From: a virus
Length of the DNA: 31,484 nucleotides
IMG/VR virus record: IMGVR_UViG_3300042301_001317
Location: 1 to 31,484 of that record
Direction: 5' to 3' (one strand)
The translations under genes were made by a program, and so were the position numbers. The notes beneath the pieces are model-generated. The model did not search any database. It was not told the DNA's origin and saw only the letters and a program-made list of their open reading frames with translations. Positions 15,107-23,676 of this stretch are shown piece after piece. Numbering within the stretch: the first letter of the stretch is position 1; each line of letters opens with the position of its first letter.

Positions 15107-16744
15107 CTATCCAAGCCATGCAGAGCGGTAATACACCGTTAAAGATGCAGAGCTTGTTAGGTCGCCTTCATCGTAAAAACTAAATACGTTTGCGCCAGGA
15201 GCTAAGAGTGTCCACTCTGCAAGAACGTCAATAAGACTGCGCTTACCGACCGCGTCTCCGTTAAGCGCAACCTCGTGGTCACGCGTATCAATTTCAAGAA
15301 TATCTGCGCTAGATGTAATTGTTCCAGATGAAGCTACTGATACTACGTTGGTAGCTGTTTTAGCGTAGGTAAGCGTAGTTGTTGTTGGCACAGTTAATAT
15401 CGTAAAGGTGCCGTTAAATGTTGCGTGAACGCCAGATACAACTACCACATCACCCGCAAGAAGCCCGTGAGCAGCCGAGGTTGTAAGCGTTGCAATGTTG
15501 TCTGTTAAAGCCCTGTTAGAAACGGTAGGTGTCAGGACTCCGCGCAACGCGCCAATGATGGTGATAGACTCGTTAGTTGTCTCGTTAAGGATAGTTGCAG
15601 GACCAGTAAGAGGGCCGGTAACCTCAAAAATAACAGGCGAATATGCGTTTCCTGTATTTGTAACCGTGCCTGTTCCAGATCCGGGAGTTCCCGAATCTTC
15701 TCCTGCAATCGTCACCGCACGATAGCCTAGTTCGTTTCCTTCGTACCACTCGTACTTAAGAGGGTCTGGTGCACGTAGTCCGATAGAAAACTCTGTGCGT
15801 CCACGAGCGTTTACAGTTTGAATATCTGGTTGACCAGATAAACGAACGAACGAAGCCTTGGTAGGATTTTCATTTGTCTTCAACCATCCGCCAACGTATA
15901 CAAGATCTGTCTCTTGGATAAGCTTATCTCTTGACACTGGAATTAGCGATGGGTCTGGAGTAAGAAAGACTCCATTAAGTGTAATTTGGCGAGCTTGATA
16001 GCGTCCGCGCACATCGTAGGATCCGTCTCCCCAACCGCGAGGAATATCACGTACCTCCGGCTCAGGATGAACCCACCAACCTTCGATGTCCGTGCATACC
16101 CAGACAACGCCGTTTTCATCTACCGTGTTAAGAATAAGACTTCCGATTGAAACGTCAGCGTTAAGCTGCATTCCTGTGATCTTAGGGATAGGTAGTGGAG
16201 TAAGCCCAAGGTTGACGTACTTGTTTTCAGTTGCCTGCGTTACGTCGTCAAAATACTCGCCGACGTAGGATGCGGCCTCAAAGATAAAAGCATCTGCGTA
16301 GAATTTCTTACTAACCGTGCCAGCCAACGGTTGAACAATCGAGATTAGCGCTCCAAGGGCTAATGCAGGCGCGGTCATTACACCCATTAGTCTTATCCAG
16401 TCATCGCCTGGAGTGTTCTCTAGACTGATTGTGGAGGTCGTGGAGATAAGGCTACCACCGCTTAGGGCAGTGTACCAGCCGACGTTAATTTGAAAGGCAC
16501 CGGTTTCTTCTCCCGCAGGGACCTTTACGTATCCGGCAACCGCATACGAGGTAGCGGCGGAGACAGAGATGCGAGATGCAATCACCGCACCTGAGTTTAC
16601 GGCCGCGGCCTTCGTAATTTCTAGGCAGGAGGAGCCAAAGAACGCGTCGGTGGTAATACGAGTAATCGTTGAAGATCCTGTGGCAGACCAACCTGTTGTG
16701 TCTGTCTTAAATGAAGGGTTGACGATTAAGTTATTTCTCGCCAT
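15107..16744 (-). CDS. Distal tail protein (Dit-like) with N-terminal carbohydrate-binding-like domain
   Basis: 545 residues. Residues 1 to about 165 begin NNLIVNPSFKTDTTGWS and end YADAFIFEAA, the pattern of a jelly-roll carbohydrate-binding module. From about 185 the protein looks like a siphophage distal tail protein (GRYQARQITLNGVF, SIGLRAPDPLKYEW, C-terminal SLTVYYRSAWLG). A beta module shared with other virion proteins is inserted at 407-477. The gene begins one base after the tape-measure stop, the standard place for Dit. The added lectin-like domain suggests that the tail tip binds a host glycan; that is inference. Confidence 0.8.
   Translation of the reverse strand: MARNNLIVNPSFKTDTTGWSATGSSTITRITTDAFFGSSCLEITKAAAVNSGAVIASRISVSAATSYAVAGYVKVPAGEETGAFQINVGWYTALSGGSLISTTSTISLENTPGDDWIRLMGVMTAPALALGALISIVQPLAGTVSKKFYADAFIFEAASYVGEYFDDVTQATENKYVNLGLTPLPIPKITGMQLNADVSIGSLILNTVDENGVVWVCTDIEGWWVHPEPEVRDIPRGWGDGSYDVRGRYQARQITLNGVFLTPDPSLIPVSRDKLIQETDLVYVGGWLKTNENPTKASFVRLSGQPDIQTVNARGRTEFSIGLRAPDPLKYEWYEGNELGYRAVTIAGEDSGTPGSGTGTVTNTGNAYSPVIFEVTGPLTGPATILNETTNESITIIGALRGVLTPTVSNRALTDNIATLTTSAAHGLLAGDVVVVSGVHATFNGTFTILTVPTTTTLTYAKTATNVVSVASSGTITSSADILEIDTRDHEVALNGDAVGKRSLIDVLAEWTLLAPGANVFSFYDEGDLTSSASLTVYYRSAWLG
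15314..15526 (-). repeat. Shared beta module, copy in distal tail protein
   Basis: Residues 407-477. Landmarks: TLTTSAAHGL, GDVVVVSG, FNGTFTILTVPTTTTLTY. Close to the copy in the adaptor. Confidence 0.75.
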
Positions 16745-16745
16745 G

Positions 16746-19700
16746 CTATGCTCCTCCGCGACGAAGTTGGAATGCTATTTGACGTGAAATTATAGACGCA
16801 AGCTCTGATTCGTTCATACCTTGTGAAGGATAGACGTTAATTGTATTTCCACCACCGCCACCAGAAAGCATACTAATCATAGCCTTGTCACGCTTTGATA
16901 GTCCGTCTGGGTCAAGAGGCTCTACTCGCTCTGAACGACCAGCTTCTCCAATAACCGCAAGCGTGCCTCCGCGGGAAGCCGGAATAACTCCGCCTTGAGC
17001 TAACTGCACTGGAGAAATCGGAGAGATTTGAAAATTTACCTTCCCGAAAGTTGCAAATTTAAGACCCTTTAGAAGTAAATTGATTGCTCCAATAGCCCCA
17101 TTTAGACCTCCAATAATAAAGTTAATAACACTTTGAAGTCCGCCCTTTAGCCCATCCCACATTCCTTTAGCTGCATTTGCAATTTTTCCAGGAAGACTTT
17201 TAACAAAGTCAACCATTAAGCCGATGTTGCCCTTTAACGTTTCATATCGATCTTTAAAAAAGTCAACTAGCCAGTTAAATATGCCTGCTGCTGCAGTTTT
17301 AACTTTGCCTGGTAGACCAATTATAAAGGTAATAAATGCACCGATGTTGCCCTTTAATGTCTCGTATCGAGCTACAAAAAAGTCTACTAGCCAGTTCCAT
17401 ATTGCTTTTCCAGCTTCTGCAAGTTTACTACCTAATCCCTTAACAAAAGCAACAATTTCATCAAAGTTCTTTACTACAGCCAAAACTGCTAGTCCAAACG
17501 GTCCTGTAAGAATAGCAAGTATCATAGGCCAGTTGTTTTTCAAGAAATCAATTACTTTTAAAAAAGCATTTTTTATTGCCGTACCTATACCATCAACAAG
17601 ATTTTTAAAAGTTTCACTTTTTCCATAAAGTATCGCGATAGCAGCAATTACAAGACCTACTACCGTAAGAAAAACTCCAAGAGGGTTTGCTTTCATAACA
17701 ACACCCAAAGCTTTAAAAGCGCCAACAAGCTCTTTTCCTATCACCTTTGCAGTATCTTTAGCGCCTTTCTTTATTGAATCAAAGGCATACATGCCTTTAA
17801 GCGCTATTGTCTCTAGACCTGACTTAACTTTAGCAAGAACAGGGGCAGGCACAATAGCCTTTACCAGTGTACCAATACTACGTAGACTACTTTCAACAAC
17901 CTTTGTACCAAATTTACCAACTTTGCCAATCGTGCCAAGAGCCAAGCCAAAGGCTAGAATCTTTCCTGTAGCATTGAATACAGCCTTGATAAACTTGTTT
18001 TCTAAGAGGGTGTTTATTGCCTCCAGAACGGTGTTAAGCGTATTAAAGAATACCTTTATCGCGCCGGCGTCTGTAGTTGCCTTCGTAAACTTAAGAATGT
18101 TTACTACTAGTCTAGCAAGTGATGGGCCTGCTTCATTAGCTGACTTAAGAATGTCTCCAAAGATAGGAGCGCCTTCTTTTAACGTATCCCAGAAAACCTT
18201 AACATTAGGGTCTGCGCCAACTTTAAGAATTTCCTTTACAAATGCACCAACTGACTCTAAAATTGCTATTGAGTTTGTTGCCGCGCCCTTAAAGTACTCT
18301 GCTAATGAATCTTTTCCTTCTACTGACCCCGAGAATGCTTCAAACTTAGCAGTAATCTTTTCTAGCCAGTCAAGGACGATGTATCCACCGCCGCCAGGCT
18401 GGAAGTTGGCGCTGATGACATTAGAGATTCCACTAAATAAATTACCAAAAACTCCGCTTAACTGAGCGGCGATATTTCCTGCCTTAGTGAAAAATGCCTC
18501 TAGCTCTCCGCTGGCTTGCCCTGCGTTTAAGAATTTTGCAAAGTCTCCAGTTTTCTTAGTTAAGAAGTCAGTAAACTTGCGAATAAGAGGATCGGCGGCA
18601 ACGAGAATAGAAAGAATAGAATCGTAGACGTTTCCTATGGTCTCTCCAAGACCTTCAACTATATAACCTGACTGCTCAAATACTTTCTCAAGATCTTTAA
18701 TGTTTTCTGGTTTGACTATAGAGTCAATAATAGAGTTAAAACCCTTGCCGATAGAAGTTGCAAGCTTTGCAAGCATTGGCTCTAGCGGATCAAATAATTC
18801 TGTTCTTAGTTTTTCAAGGCCATTTTGTAGAAGAGGGAGAAGAGCTTCGGCAGCCGCATCTCTAAGTTTTTTAAGCGCGGGGATAAATGTACCAACAAGA
18901 TATTTAACAAACGCCTGAGCCGCAGGAGAAAGACCTTTTAATGCATTCGCGTACGCATCAACACCACCGGTAGCGCCTTTATTTGCAGTTTCCTGGTCTG
19001 CTAGTGCTCGAGCAAGATCATCATACGCGTCTTGAATACGGGCGATAAGATCTTCTTCTCTGTCTAAGTACCTTTGCTTAACATCTGCGTACTTCTGCTC
19101 TGCATCAGCTATCTTTCTAGCATTGTCTGTTTTTACGTTCGCAATATTCTTTTCTACATCAGCTATTTTTTTAGCATTCTCTATTTTTACGTTTGCAATA
19201 TTATTTTCTGCATTAAGAATCTTTATAGCATTAGAAGCTCTTACAGATGAAAGATTTGCCTCAGCTTCTTGTTGAGAGCGTAGCGCATTGCGCGCGACTT
19301 GAGCTACTGTTACCTGCGCGTCTTCTTGGCGCTTTAGCGCATCAATGTATCCTGTAGTATTCTTAGGATCTCCAGCTAGCTTATCTTGTTCCTTTTGAAG
19401 ATCTTTATTCTTATCTTTAGCACGACGTAGACCAAGTTCAGCCTCAGCAAACGCAAGTTGTGCTTCACGACGAGCGCGGGTATTCGGAGGTAGATCTTGA
19501 GTACGCTGTAAGGTCTCACGAGCTTTTTCAAGAGTAATAGATGCGCGCTTCTCTGAAAGAGCTGCGTCCTCTGCATCAAATCCAAGTTGTTGTACTTCTT
19601 CACGGCCAGCTTCCAATGCTTCTGTAAGATCAAGTTGTGCTTCCTTTAGGCGATTATTCGCCTCAATCATGGACTCGGTATTTTGCTCTTTAACTAGTGA

Positions 19701-20459
19701 AAGACGCTTCTCGGCTTCTTCTTCTCGAAGAGCTGCTTCTTCTACAGCTGAAGCTTTTTCTTGTATTGCTTCGCGTTCCTTCTGCGCCGCCTCTTGCACA
19801 ACTAAAGTTTTCTTTTCTACTGCTTCTCTTTCTTTTTGTGCAGCATCTTCTGCGGCTTGTGCTTTGTCTTGCTCGGCTTCTGCTAAATCTTTTAGACGGT
19901 CTCTTTCAAGACGGAAACTGTCCTTGCTAAGTTCTTCAATCCGCTTCTCGATGTCTTCAACTCTACGAGCTGCTGCAATCTTAGCAGCTGTGTTCTCTTG
20001 CGTTGCCTTTTTCTGTTGGTTTAGTCCAGCAGAGACAGCCTTGCCTACTCCACCAAGGGCAGCAACAGTTGTTATAGCCGCAAGACCAATTGCAGTAAAT
20101 ATTCCAGGAAGCACAACTAGAGCAGGCGTCGCAGCTCCGACTATAGAAAGAAGAGAGACAAAGCCTCCGCCAAGAGAGCCAAGGCTAGAGATAAGAGGAC
20201 CAATAGAGGCGGTAAGCACAAAGTTTGTTCTGACAAGACTTTGAAAAGTTGCTCGTGCAGCGTCAGCCTCGCTGGCAGAGAAGTCAAACTTCTTGCCTAG
20301 ACCTTTAGACAGACTACTACTAAACCCTTCTATAAAAGATTCACCAATAGACTCGCCGTCTGAATTAAGGTTGATACCATTAAGAGAACGACGTACGTCT
20401 TTTTCAAAGCCAGATGTAATAGCCTTTACGACTATATACGCATCGCCAACTACTGCCAC
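16746..20459 (-). CDS. Tail tape measure protein
   Basis: 1237 residues, the longest complete gene here. A hydrophobic stretch at about 84-140 is followed by a long, highly charged coiled coil (about 150-490) rich in Ala, Glu, Lys and Arg. Further hydrophobic segments lie near 17478-17540 and 17625-17685, and a 40-residue repeat is at 17160-17399. The C-terminus has GGVIPASRGG and GEAGRSERVEPL, typical of tape measures. Start GTG 20457-20459 has a near-perfect AAAGGAGGTGA upstream. At about 0.15 nm per residue the predicted tail is around 185 nm. It follows the tail chaperones, as expected. Confidence 0.95.
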   Translation of the reverse strand: MAVVGDAYIVVKAITSGFEKDVRRSLNGINLNSDGESIGESFIEGFSSSLSKGLGKKFDFSASEADAARATFQSLVRTNFVLTASIGPLISSLGSLGGGFVSLLSIVGAATPALVVLPGIFTAIGLAAITTVAALGGVGKAVSAGLNQQKKATQENTAAKIAAARRVEDIEKRIEELSKDSFRLERDRLKDLAEAEQDKAQAAEDAAQKEREAVEKKTLVVQEAAQKEREAIQEKASAVEEAALREEEAEKRLSLVKEQNTESMIEANNRLKEAQLDLTEALEAGREEVQQLGFDAEDAALSEKRASITLEKARETLQRTQDLPPNTRARREAQLAFAEAELGLRRAKDKNKDLQKEQDKLAGDPKNTTGYIDALKRQEDAQVTVAQVARNALRSQQEAEANLSSVRASNAIKILNAENNIANVKIENAKKIADVEKNIANVKTDNARKIADAEQKYADVKQRYLDREEDLIARIQDAYDDLARALADQETANKGATGGVDAYANALKGLSPAAQAFVKYLVGTFIPALKKLRDAAAEALLPLLQNGLEKLRTELFDPLEPMLAKLATSIGKGFNSIIDSIVKPENIKDLEKVFEQSGYIVEGLGETIGNVYDSILSILVAADPLIRKFTDFLTKKTGDFAKFLNAGQASGELEAFFTKAGNIAAQLSGVFGNLFSGISNVISANFQPGGGGYIVLDWLEKITAKFEAFSGSVEGKDSLAEYFKGAATNSIAILESVGAFVKEILKVGADPNVKVFWDTLKEGAPIFGDILKSANEAGPSLARLVVNILKFTKATTDAGAIKVFFNTLNTVLEAINTLLENKFIKAVFNATGKILAFGLALGTIGKVGKFGTKVVESSLRSIGTLVKAIVPAPVLAKVKSGLETIALKGMYAFDSIKKGAKDTAKVIGKELVGAFKALGVVMKANPLGVFLTVVGLVIAAIAILYGKSETFKNLVDGIGTAIKNAFLKVIDFLKNNWPMILAILTGPFGLAVLAVVKNFDEIVAFVKGLGSKLAEAGKAIWNWLVDFFVARYETLKGNIGAFITFIIGLPGKVKTAAAGIFNWLVDFFKDRYETLKGNIGLMVDFVKSLPGKIANAAKGMWDGLKGGLQSVINFIIGGLNGAIGAINLLLKGLKFATFGKVNFQISPISPVQLAQGGVIPASRGGTLAVIGEAGRSERVEPLDPDGLSKRDKAMISMLSGGGGGNTINVYPSQGMNESELASIISRQIAFQLRRGGA
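17160..17399 (-). repeat. Two tandem 40-residue repeats in the tape measure
   Basis: Copies start WNWLVDFFVARYETLKGN and FNWLVDFFKDRYETLKGN, exactly 120 bases apart. The DNA is also conserved (ccgatgttgccctttaa at 17221 and 17341). Confidence 0.85.
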
Positions 20460-20490
20460 TTACTCACCTCCTTTCGGTTTTTAATTTTTC

Positions 20491-20871
20491 TTATCCTCTA
20501 GTAATAGGACCGTCTAGCGTGTCGCCAAATGGCTGATCCGCTGCGGCATTTACTGTTGTAGGTCTAATAAACGGTTTAACTGCCTTTTGCTTTTGCAAGG
20601 GGTCAAAAGGGACTATCTTTTCTTCTTCCTTTTGAGAGATAGATTCAAAGTCATCAAAATTCCTGCTAAGTCCTTGGCCACCGGCTGTGGAACTTGAAGC
20701 AGCAGAGTAGGCATAAGATGATTTGTAGAAATCTTCATAGATAGCTACACGAGAACGGTCTCTGCCCTCTGCCTGTTCAACAGTTGAGTAGAACAGATCT
20801 TCTTCAAAGAAGTAGTGCAAGACGTCAAGCATGTCGCTTGCCTCCATTTCCTTTAAGTTTAGTCCGTTCAC
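20491..20871 (-). CDS. Tail assembly chaperone, downstream frame (probable -1 frameshift extension)
   Basis: 126 residues if read from GTG 20869-20871. The frame is open upstream to 20958, overlapping the end of the first chaperone frame, and lies in the -1 frame relative to it. Upstream in-frame residues WGIDLWPYINGKALVNG join smoothly to NLKEMEASDMLDVLHYFFEEDL, which resembles second-frame chaperones of actinophages. The GTG has only a weak ribosome site (GGAAAA, followed by GCACTC). The natural product is therefore probably the first protein fused to this tail part, made by a minority of ribosomes. It precedes the tape measure gene, whose folding and tail-length assembly it would assist. 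Confidence 0.8.
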   Translation of the reverse strand: MNGLNLKEMEASDMLDVLHYFFEEDLFYSTVEQAEGRDRSRVAIYEDFYKSSYAYSAASSSTAGGQGLSRNFDDFESISQKEEEKIVPFDPLQKQKAVKPFIRPTTVNAAADQPFGDTLDGPITRG

Positions 20872-20903
20872 GAGTGCTTTTCCATTAATGTAGGGCCAGA
20901 GAT

Positions 20904-20958
20904 CTATTCCCCAGGAGACGAGACTTCTGGCCCCTGAGTCGGGCGCGAGGTGTAACCC
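20904..20958 (-). promoter_or_regulatory. Window for programmed -1 ribosomal frameshift
   Basis: Both frames are open from 20958 to the zero-frame TAG (20904-20906). Candidate slip sites in the zero frame are CAG GGG CCA (GGGG at 20931-20934) and CCT GGG GAA just before the stop (20907-20915). Neither is a canonical X XXY YYZ heptamer. Confidence 0.55.
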
Positions 20959-21251
20959 TCAACTAGCCAGGCGCTAATTTCTCCTAGTTTTTCCATCTGA
21001 ACAATCTTGTCAGGGTGCAAAAGCAGAGCGTTAAATCGCTCGTAGCTTTCTTCCATAAGAGCATGCTTAAAGAAGAAGGTAATAGAGTTAGCAGCCTCTG
21101 CTGCATCATCTGAGTTTGATTTAGAAACTAGGTCTAAAAGAACTTTTCCTTGTAGCTCTGGGCGACAGAAAAATTCTTCGCCGTGAATCTTAAAAGATAT
21201 TTCTTCTTTTTGGCCGGTGTCTTCGGACCCAAAATCTTTGAACTTGGTCAT
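20904..21251 (-). CDS. Tail assembly chaperone, first frame
   Basis: 115 residues. Its position just before the second frame and the tape measure gene marks it as the G-type chaperone. Features: an opening EISFKIHGEEFFCRPEL strand pair and a helical body (ALMEESYERFNALLLHPDKI) typical of these proteins. A strong site GGAGG precedes ATG. It is preceded by a 58-base gap with an 18-base palindrome. The product made without frameshifting should be the abundant form. Confidence 0.8.
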   Translation of the reverse strand: MTKFKDFGSEDTGQKEEISFKIHGEEFFCRPELQGKVLLDLVSKSNSDDAAEAANSITFFFKHALMEESYERFNALLLHPDKIVQMEKLGEISAWLVEGYTSRPTQGPEVSSPGE

Positions 21252-21284
21252 TATTTCTTCCTCCGTATTGTGTTGGTGTCTTTA

Positions 21285-21302
21285 TTAAAGCACGTGCTTT
21301 AA
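21285..21302. promoter_or_regulatory. Perfect 18-base palindrome before the tail chaperone gene
   Basis: TTAAAGCACGTGCTTTAA reads the same on both strands, centred on CACGTG. It lies between the gp10-like stop and the chaperone ribosome site. As RNA it could form a 7-bp stem with an ACGU loop, but no U-run follows. It could be an operator or an mRNA-processing or stability element. Confidence 0.5.
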
Positions 21303-21309
21303 TTCTAGG

Positions 21310-21696
21310 TTATCTTATCAAATAAAGGTTGTCGGTGAGGTATCTGTTTGGCCTTGTTCCAGGGTGTCTTACCATATGTGTGTAGATCACTCTTGAGCCG
21401 GCAGTAAATCTAAGCACCTGAGATCTATTAGGAACTATTAGGTGCGGGCGGCTTCCTTCATGGTGTACTAACGCATGCTTAACAGGTGAGCCTACCTCAA
21501 TGTATTGACCCACGCCAGAGCGGCTGTGGCGCATGTGAATTGATGCCTTCAGTCTGCCTGTGTCAACACCCACCTGCCCTTTCGCAGCTGCAACTATACG
21601 CTGGCCTACAGACGCTAAGTATACGCCTACTGTTCCAGCGGGTGAGTTAAGAAGCGTGTCTAGCGCAGCAGGTCTAAATACTACTGTAACTGCCAT
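21310..21696 (-). CDS. HK97 gp10-like tail-completion/neck protein
   Basis: 128 residues with the pattern of HK97 gp10-type proteins: an early helix (VGVYLASVGQRIVAAAKGQV), GVDTGRLKASIH (43-54), then IEVGSPVKHALVHHEGSRPH and a C-terminal HPGTRPNRYLTD segment. These proteins sit at the head-tail joint. The ATG overlaps the upstream stop as TAATG. The order terminator-like gene, gp10-like gene, chaperone gene fits the neck module, although here the major tail gene comes earlier than usual. Confidence 0.8.
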   Translation of the reverse strand: MAVTVVFRPAALDTLLNSPAGTVGVYLASVGQRIVAAAKGQVGVDTGRLKASIHMRHSRSGVGQYIEVGSPVKHALVHHEGSRPHLIVPNRSQVLRFTAGSRVIYTHMVRHPGTRPNRYLTDNLYLIR

Positions 21697-22199
21697 TATG
21701 GGACCACCATAGATACCTGCATACGAACTGTCTCGAAGCCACCCTCAGGGTTACCAGCCTCGACGGTTGCAATGACACCCATGCCGTATTCGTTCTCTTC
21801 CCACTGGTCGAGTTTGCGCATAAGCTCCATAAATAGGTAGCAATCAACTGCCGCGATCTCTGAACCTTCTTGAATTTTTTCTCCCGTAGGAGCCTTGCCG
21901 TTATTTCCAACTACGGGGATCTGTCGAGATACCGCAATGCTAAGCACCGCTGTTCGTGGTTGGGTACAGCGTTGAGGCTGGCTTGCCTGATCTCCAGGAA
22001 GACCTAGATACATTTGAATAAATGACACAGAAAGCTGCTCGCAGTCAATCGCAGGCTCGCCCATTAACCAAAAACGACGTGAAGGCAGGTCTACGTTGTA
22101 CTCTTCATAGGTAGCAACTACCTTGGCAAGAACTGCGTCAAGAAAATCCTTAAGGTGTAACGCTTTAGAGTCAACCGTGGAGATGTCAATAATTGGCAT
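21696..22199 (-). CDS. Tail terminator-like / neck protein
   Basis: 167 residues, predicted alpha/beta. The order of genes (adaptor, this, gp10-like) and its size suggest a tail terminator or head-closure protein; I see no diagnostic motif. It opens MPIIDISTVDSKALHLKDFL and has a central RTAVLSIAVSRQIPVV strand pair and a C-terminal FETVRMQVSMVVP strand. A good ribosome site TAGGAG precedes ATG 22197-22199. The stop overlaps the next ATG by one base. Confidence 0.6.
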   Translation of the reverse strand: MPIIDISTVDSKALHLKDFLDAVLAKVVATYEEYNVDLPSRRFWLMGEPAIDCEQLSVSFIQMYLGLPGDQASQPQRCTQPRTAVLSIAVSRQIPVVGNNGKAPTGEKIQEGSEIAAVDCYLFMELMRKLDQWEENEYGMGVIATVEAGNPEGGFETVRMQVSMVVP

Positions 22200-22209
22200 A
22201 TTGCGTCTC

Positions 22210-23577
22210 CTAGTTGTCTAGTGTATATGTAGGTGTCGGTACAGCGCCAAGTTTAAGTGATAGGTTACCGGACGCAATATACACAGTTTCAGTTCCCTTT
22301 ACTGCATAGAGATCCCACGTACCTGGGTCAACAAAGCCCGCGTAGGCATATGCATCTGCGTAGGGAACCGATAATGTTAGTGTGTCGCGAGACTCGTTTG
22401 TAACAAGCGCCGTTCCGGTGTCTGCGCCGTACGCAACGTTGCTTGCAACCTTGACATACATAAAGGTAGTAGTCGTAGGGACATCCGCGATGTAGTACGA
22501 GCCGTTAAAGGTTGCGTTGATGCCTGAGATTGTCACGTAGTCGCCTGCTGAGAACCCGTGGGCAGTCGACGTGGTAATAATCGCCATGTTATCCGCGAGC
22601 TGCTTGTGAGAGACGGACTTAGAGATGTCGGTAGTGATGGTGTTAATAGAAACGGCGCCTGAGCCAAGATCTTTTGTCTTAGTTCCGCTGTAGTTACTGA
22701 TCTTAAGGTTAGGCACCCATGTATCATCTGTTACCAGGAACGCGGCGTTGATGTAGTCGATGTTTACGTCGAGAGTTCCGCCGTCATTTCCTGTGATGAT
22801 CATGTCAAGAACACTTGGAGCAAGAGAAAGAGGCTTAGAAACATGACGACGAGCGCGAGGAACGTCTGGAGAGAATACGCGTGCCTTTGCACGTGCCTTA
22901 TCTGGGTTTGAAGACTTAAGGAAGAGATCTACAACGTATAGACCTGTGCGTAGCTCATCAATGAAGTCCTGGTTGTCAAGAACAGTGTAGGAAACGCCTT
23001 GGCGAGAGATAGCGGTAATACGTTGAGGCAATGCACAGTCATCGTTGCCAGACCAGAGCTTAATAAACTCTGTAGCAAGGGTACGCGCGGCTGCCTTGCC
23101 AGACGCAGGAGGTGGAGATCCATATGTGTATGTAACTTCAATGTTGCAAGGTGCCCAGGCTGTCCCGGAGCGTGCTTGAAGCGTAGAATGATCTACTAAA
23201 TAGTAGTTAGAAGGGTCGACTATCATTCCAGTGCGGTCACGGACGGCGTCGATCTTAACTACAGGCCGTCCGCGTAGGCGTAGACGTGTAGAAGGTGACA
23301 TACCGTCTGTTGTAAGCTCGGCGTAGTCGTCAAATTCATCAAAAGGAAGGTTATACATGTCGCCGGCGACAAGTTCCGGCGTGTAGTTACGAGCAGAGGC
23401 GCCTAGACGATACGCACGTGACGCGCATACATATTTTTCTGTAACTGTATTGATTCCACCATACTTGCGACCAGACATAGACCATAGAAGTTGAGACGCT
23501 ACCTTAACGGCCTCGTACGCGTATTCATGATCCGCGTAGATATCTAGTTCTTCAACGTTAACCCAAAGGTTTGACAC
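22210..23577 (-). CDS. Head-to-tail adaptor with C-terminal beta extension
   Basis: 455 residues, about twice as long as ordinary adaptors. The N-terminal part (about 1-245: helix YEAVKVASQLLWSMSG, then RLRGRPVVKIDAVRD, IEVTYTYGSPPP, a helix AARTLATEFIKLWSG) fits the gp6/gp15-like connector of actinophages. From about 255 a beta-rich region follows, interrupted at 319-392 by the module shared with other virion proteins. Start GTG 23575-23577 with AGGA upstream. The extension probably decorates the neck; its function is unknown. Confidence 0.75.
   Translation of the reverse strand: MSNLWVNVEELDIYADHEYAYEAVKVASQLLWSMSGRKYGGINTVTEKYVCASRAYRLGASARNYTPELVAGDMYNLPFDEFDDYAELTTDGMSPSTRLRLRGRPVVKIDAVRDRTGMIVDPSNYYLVDHSTLQARSGTAWAPCNIEVTYTYGSPPPASGKAAARTLATEFIKLWSGNDDCALPQRITAISRQGVSYTVLDNQDFIDELRTGLYVVDLFLKSSNPDKARAKARVFSPDVPRARRHVSKPLSLAPSVLDMIITGNDGGTLDVNIDYINAAFLVTDDTWVPNLKISNYSGTKTKDLGSGAVSINTITTDISKSVSHKQLADNMAIITTSTAHGFSAGDYVTISGINATFNGSYYIADVPTTTTFMYVKVASNVAYGADTGTALVTNESRDTLTLSVPYADAYAYAGFVDPGTWDLYAVKGTETVYIASGNLSLKLGAVPTPTYTLDN
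22402..22623 (-). repeat. Shared beta module, copy in head-tail adaptor
   Basis: Residues 319-392. Landmarks: IITTSTAHGF, GDYVTISG, FNGSYYIADVPTTTTFMY. Confidence 0.75.
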
Positions 23578-23621
23578 TTATCTGTCCTGTCTAATCGTCG
23601 TTAATGTAGATCTTAATAAAG

Positions 23622-23665
23622 GAGCGGCATGCCTGTGTTGGTGGTAACACATCGGCATGCCGCTC
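23622..23665 (-). terminator. Strong hairpin after the major tail gene (probable terminator)
   Basis: Outer arms GAGCGGCATGCC and GGCATGCCGCTC (12 bp) enclose inner arms TGTGTT and AACACA (6 bp), with a 2-base bulge and a 6-base loop. On the minus strand the stem is followed by CTTTATTAAG, a modest U-rich tract. It lies in the 99-base gap before the adaptor gene, so it would reduce rather than abolish read-through. Confidence 0.75.
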
Positions 23666-23676
23666 ACATTCTATTA

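Noticed and set aside
17791-18465. Plus-strand open frame of 224 codons
   Set aside because: Antisense to the tape measure, low-complexity composition and no start signal.
19669-20244. Plus-strand open frame of 191 codons
   Set aside because: Ser/Ala-rich mirror of the tape-measure coiled coil, with no ribosome site or recognisable domain.
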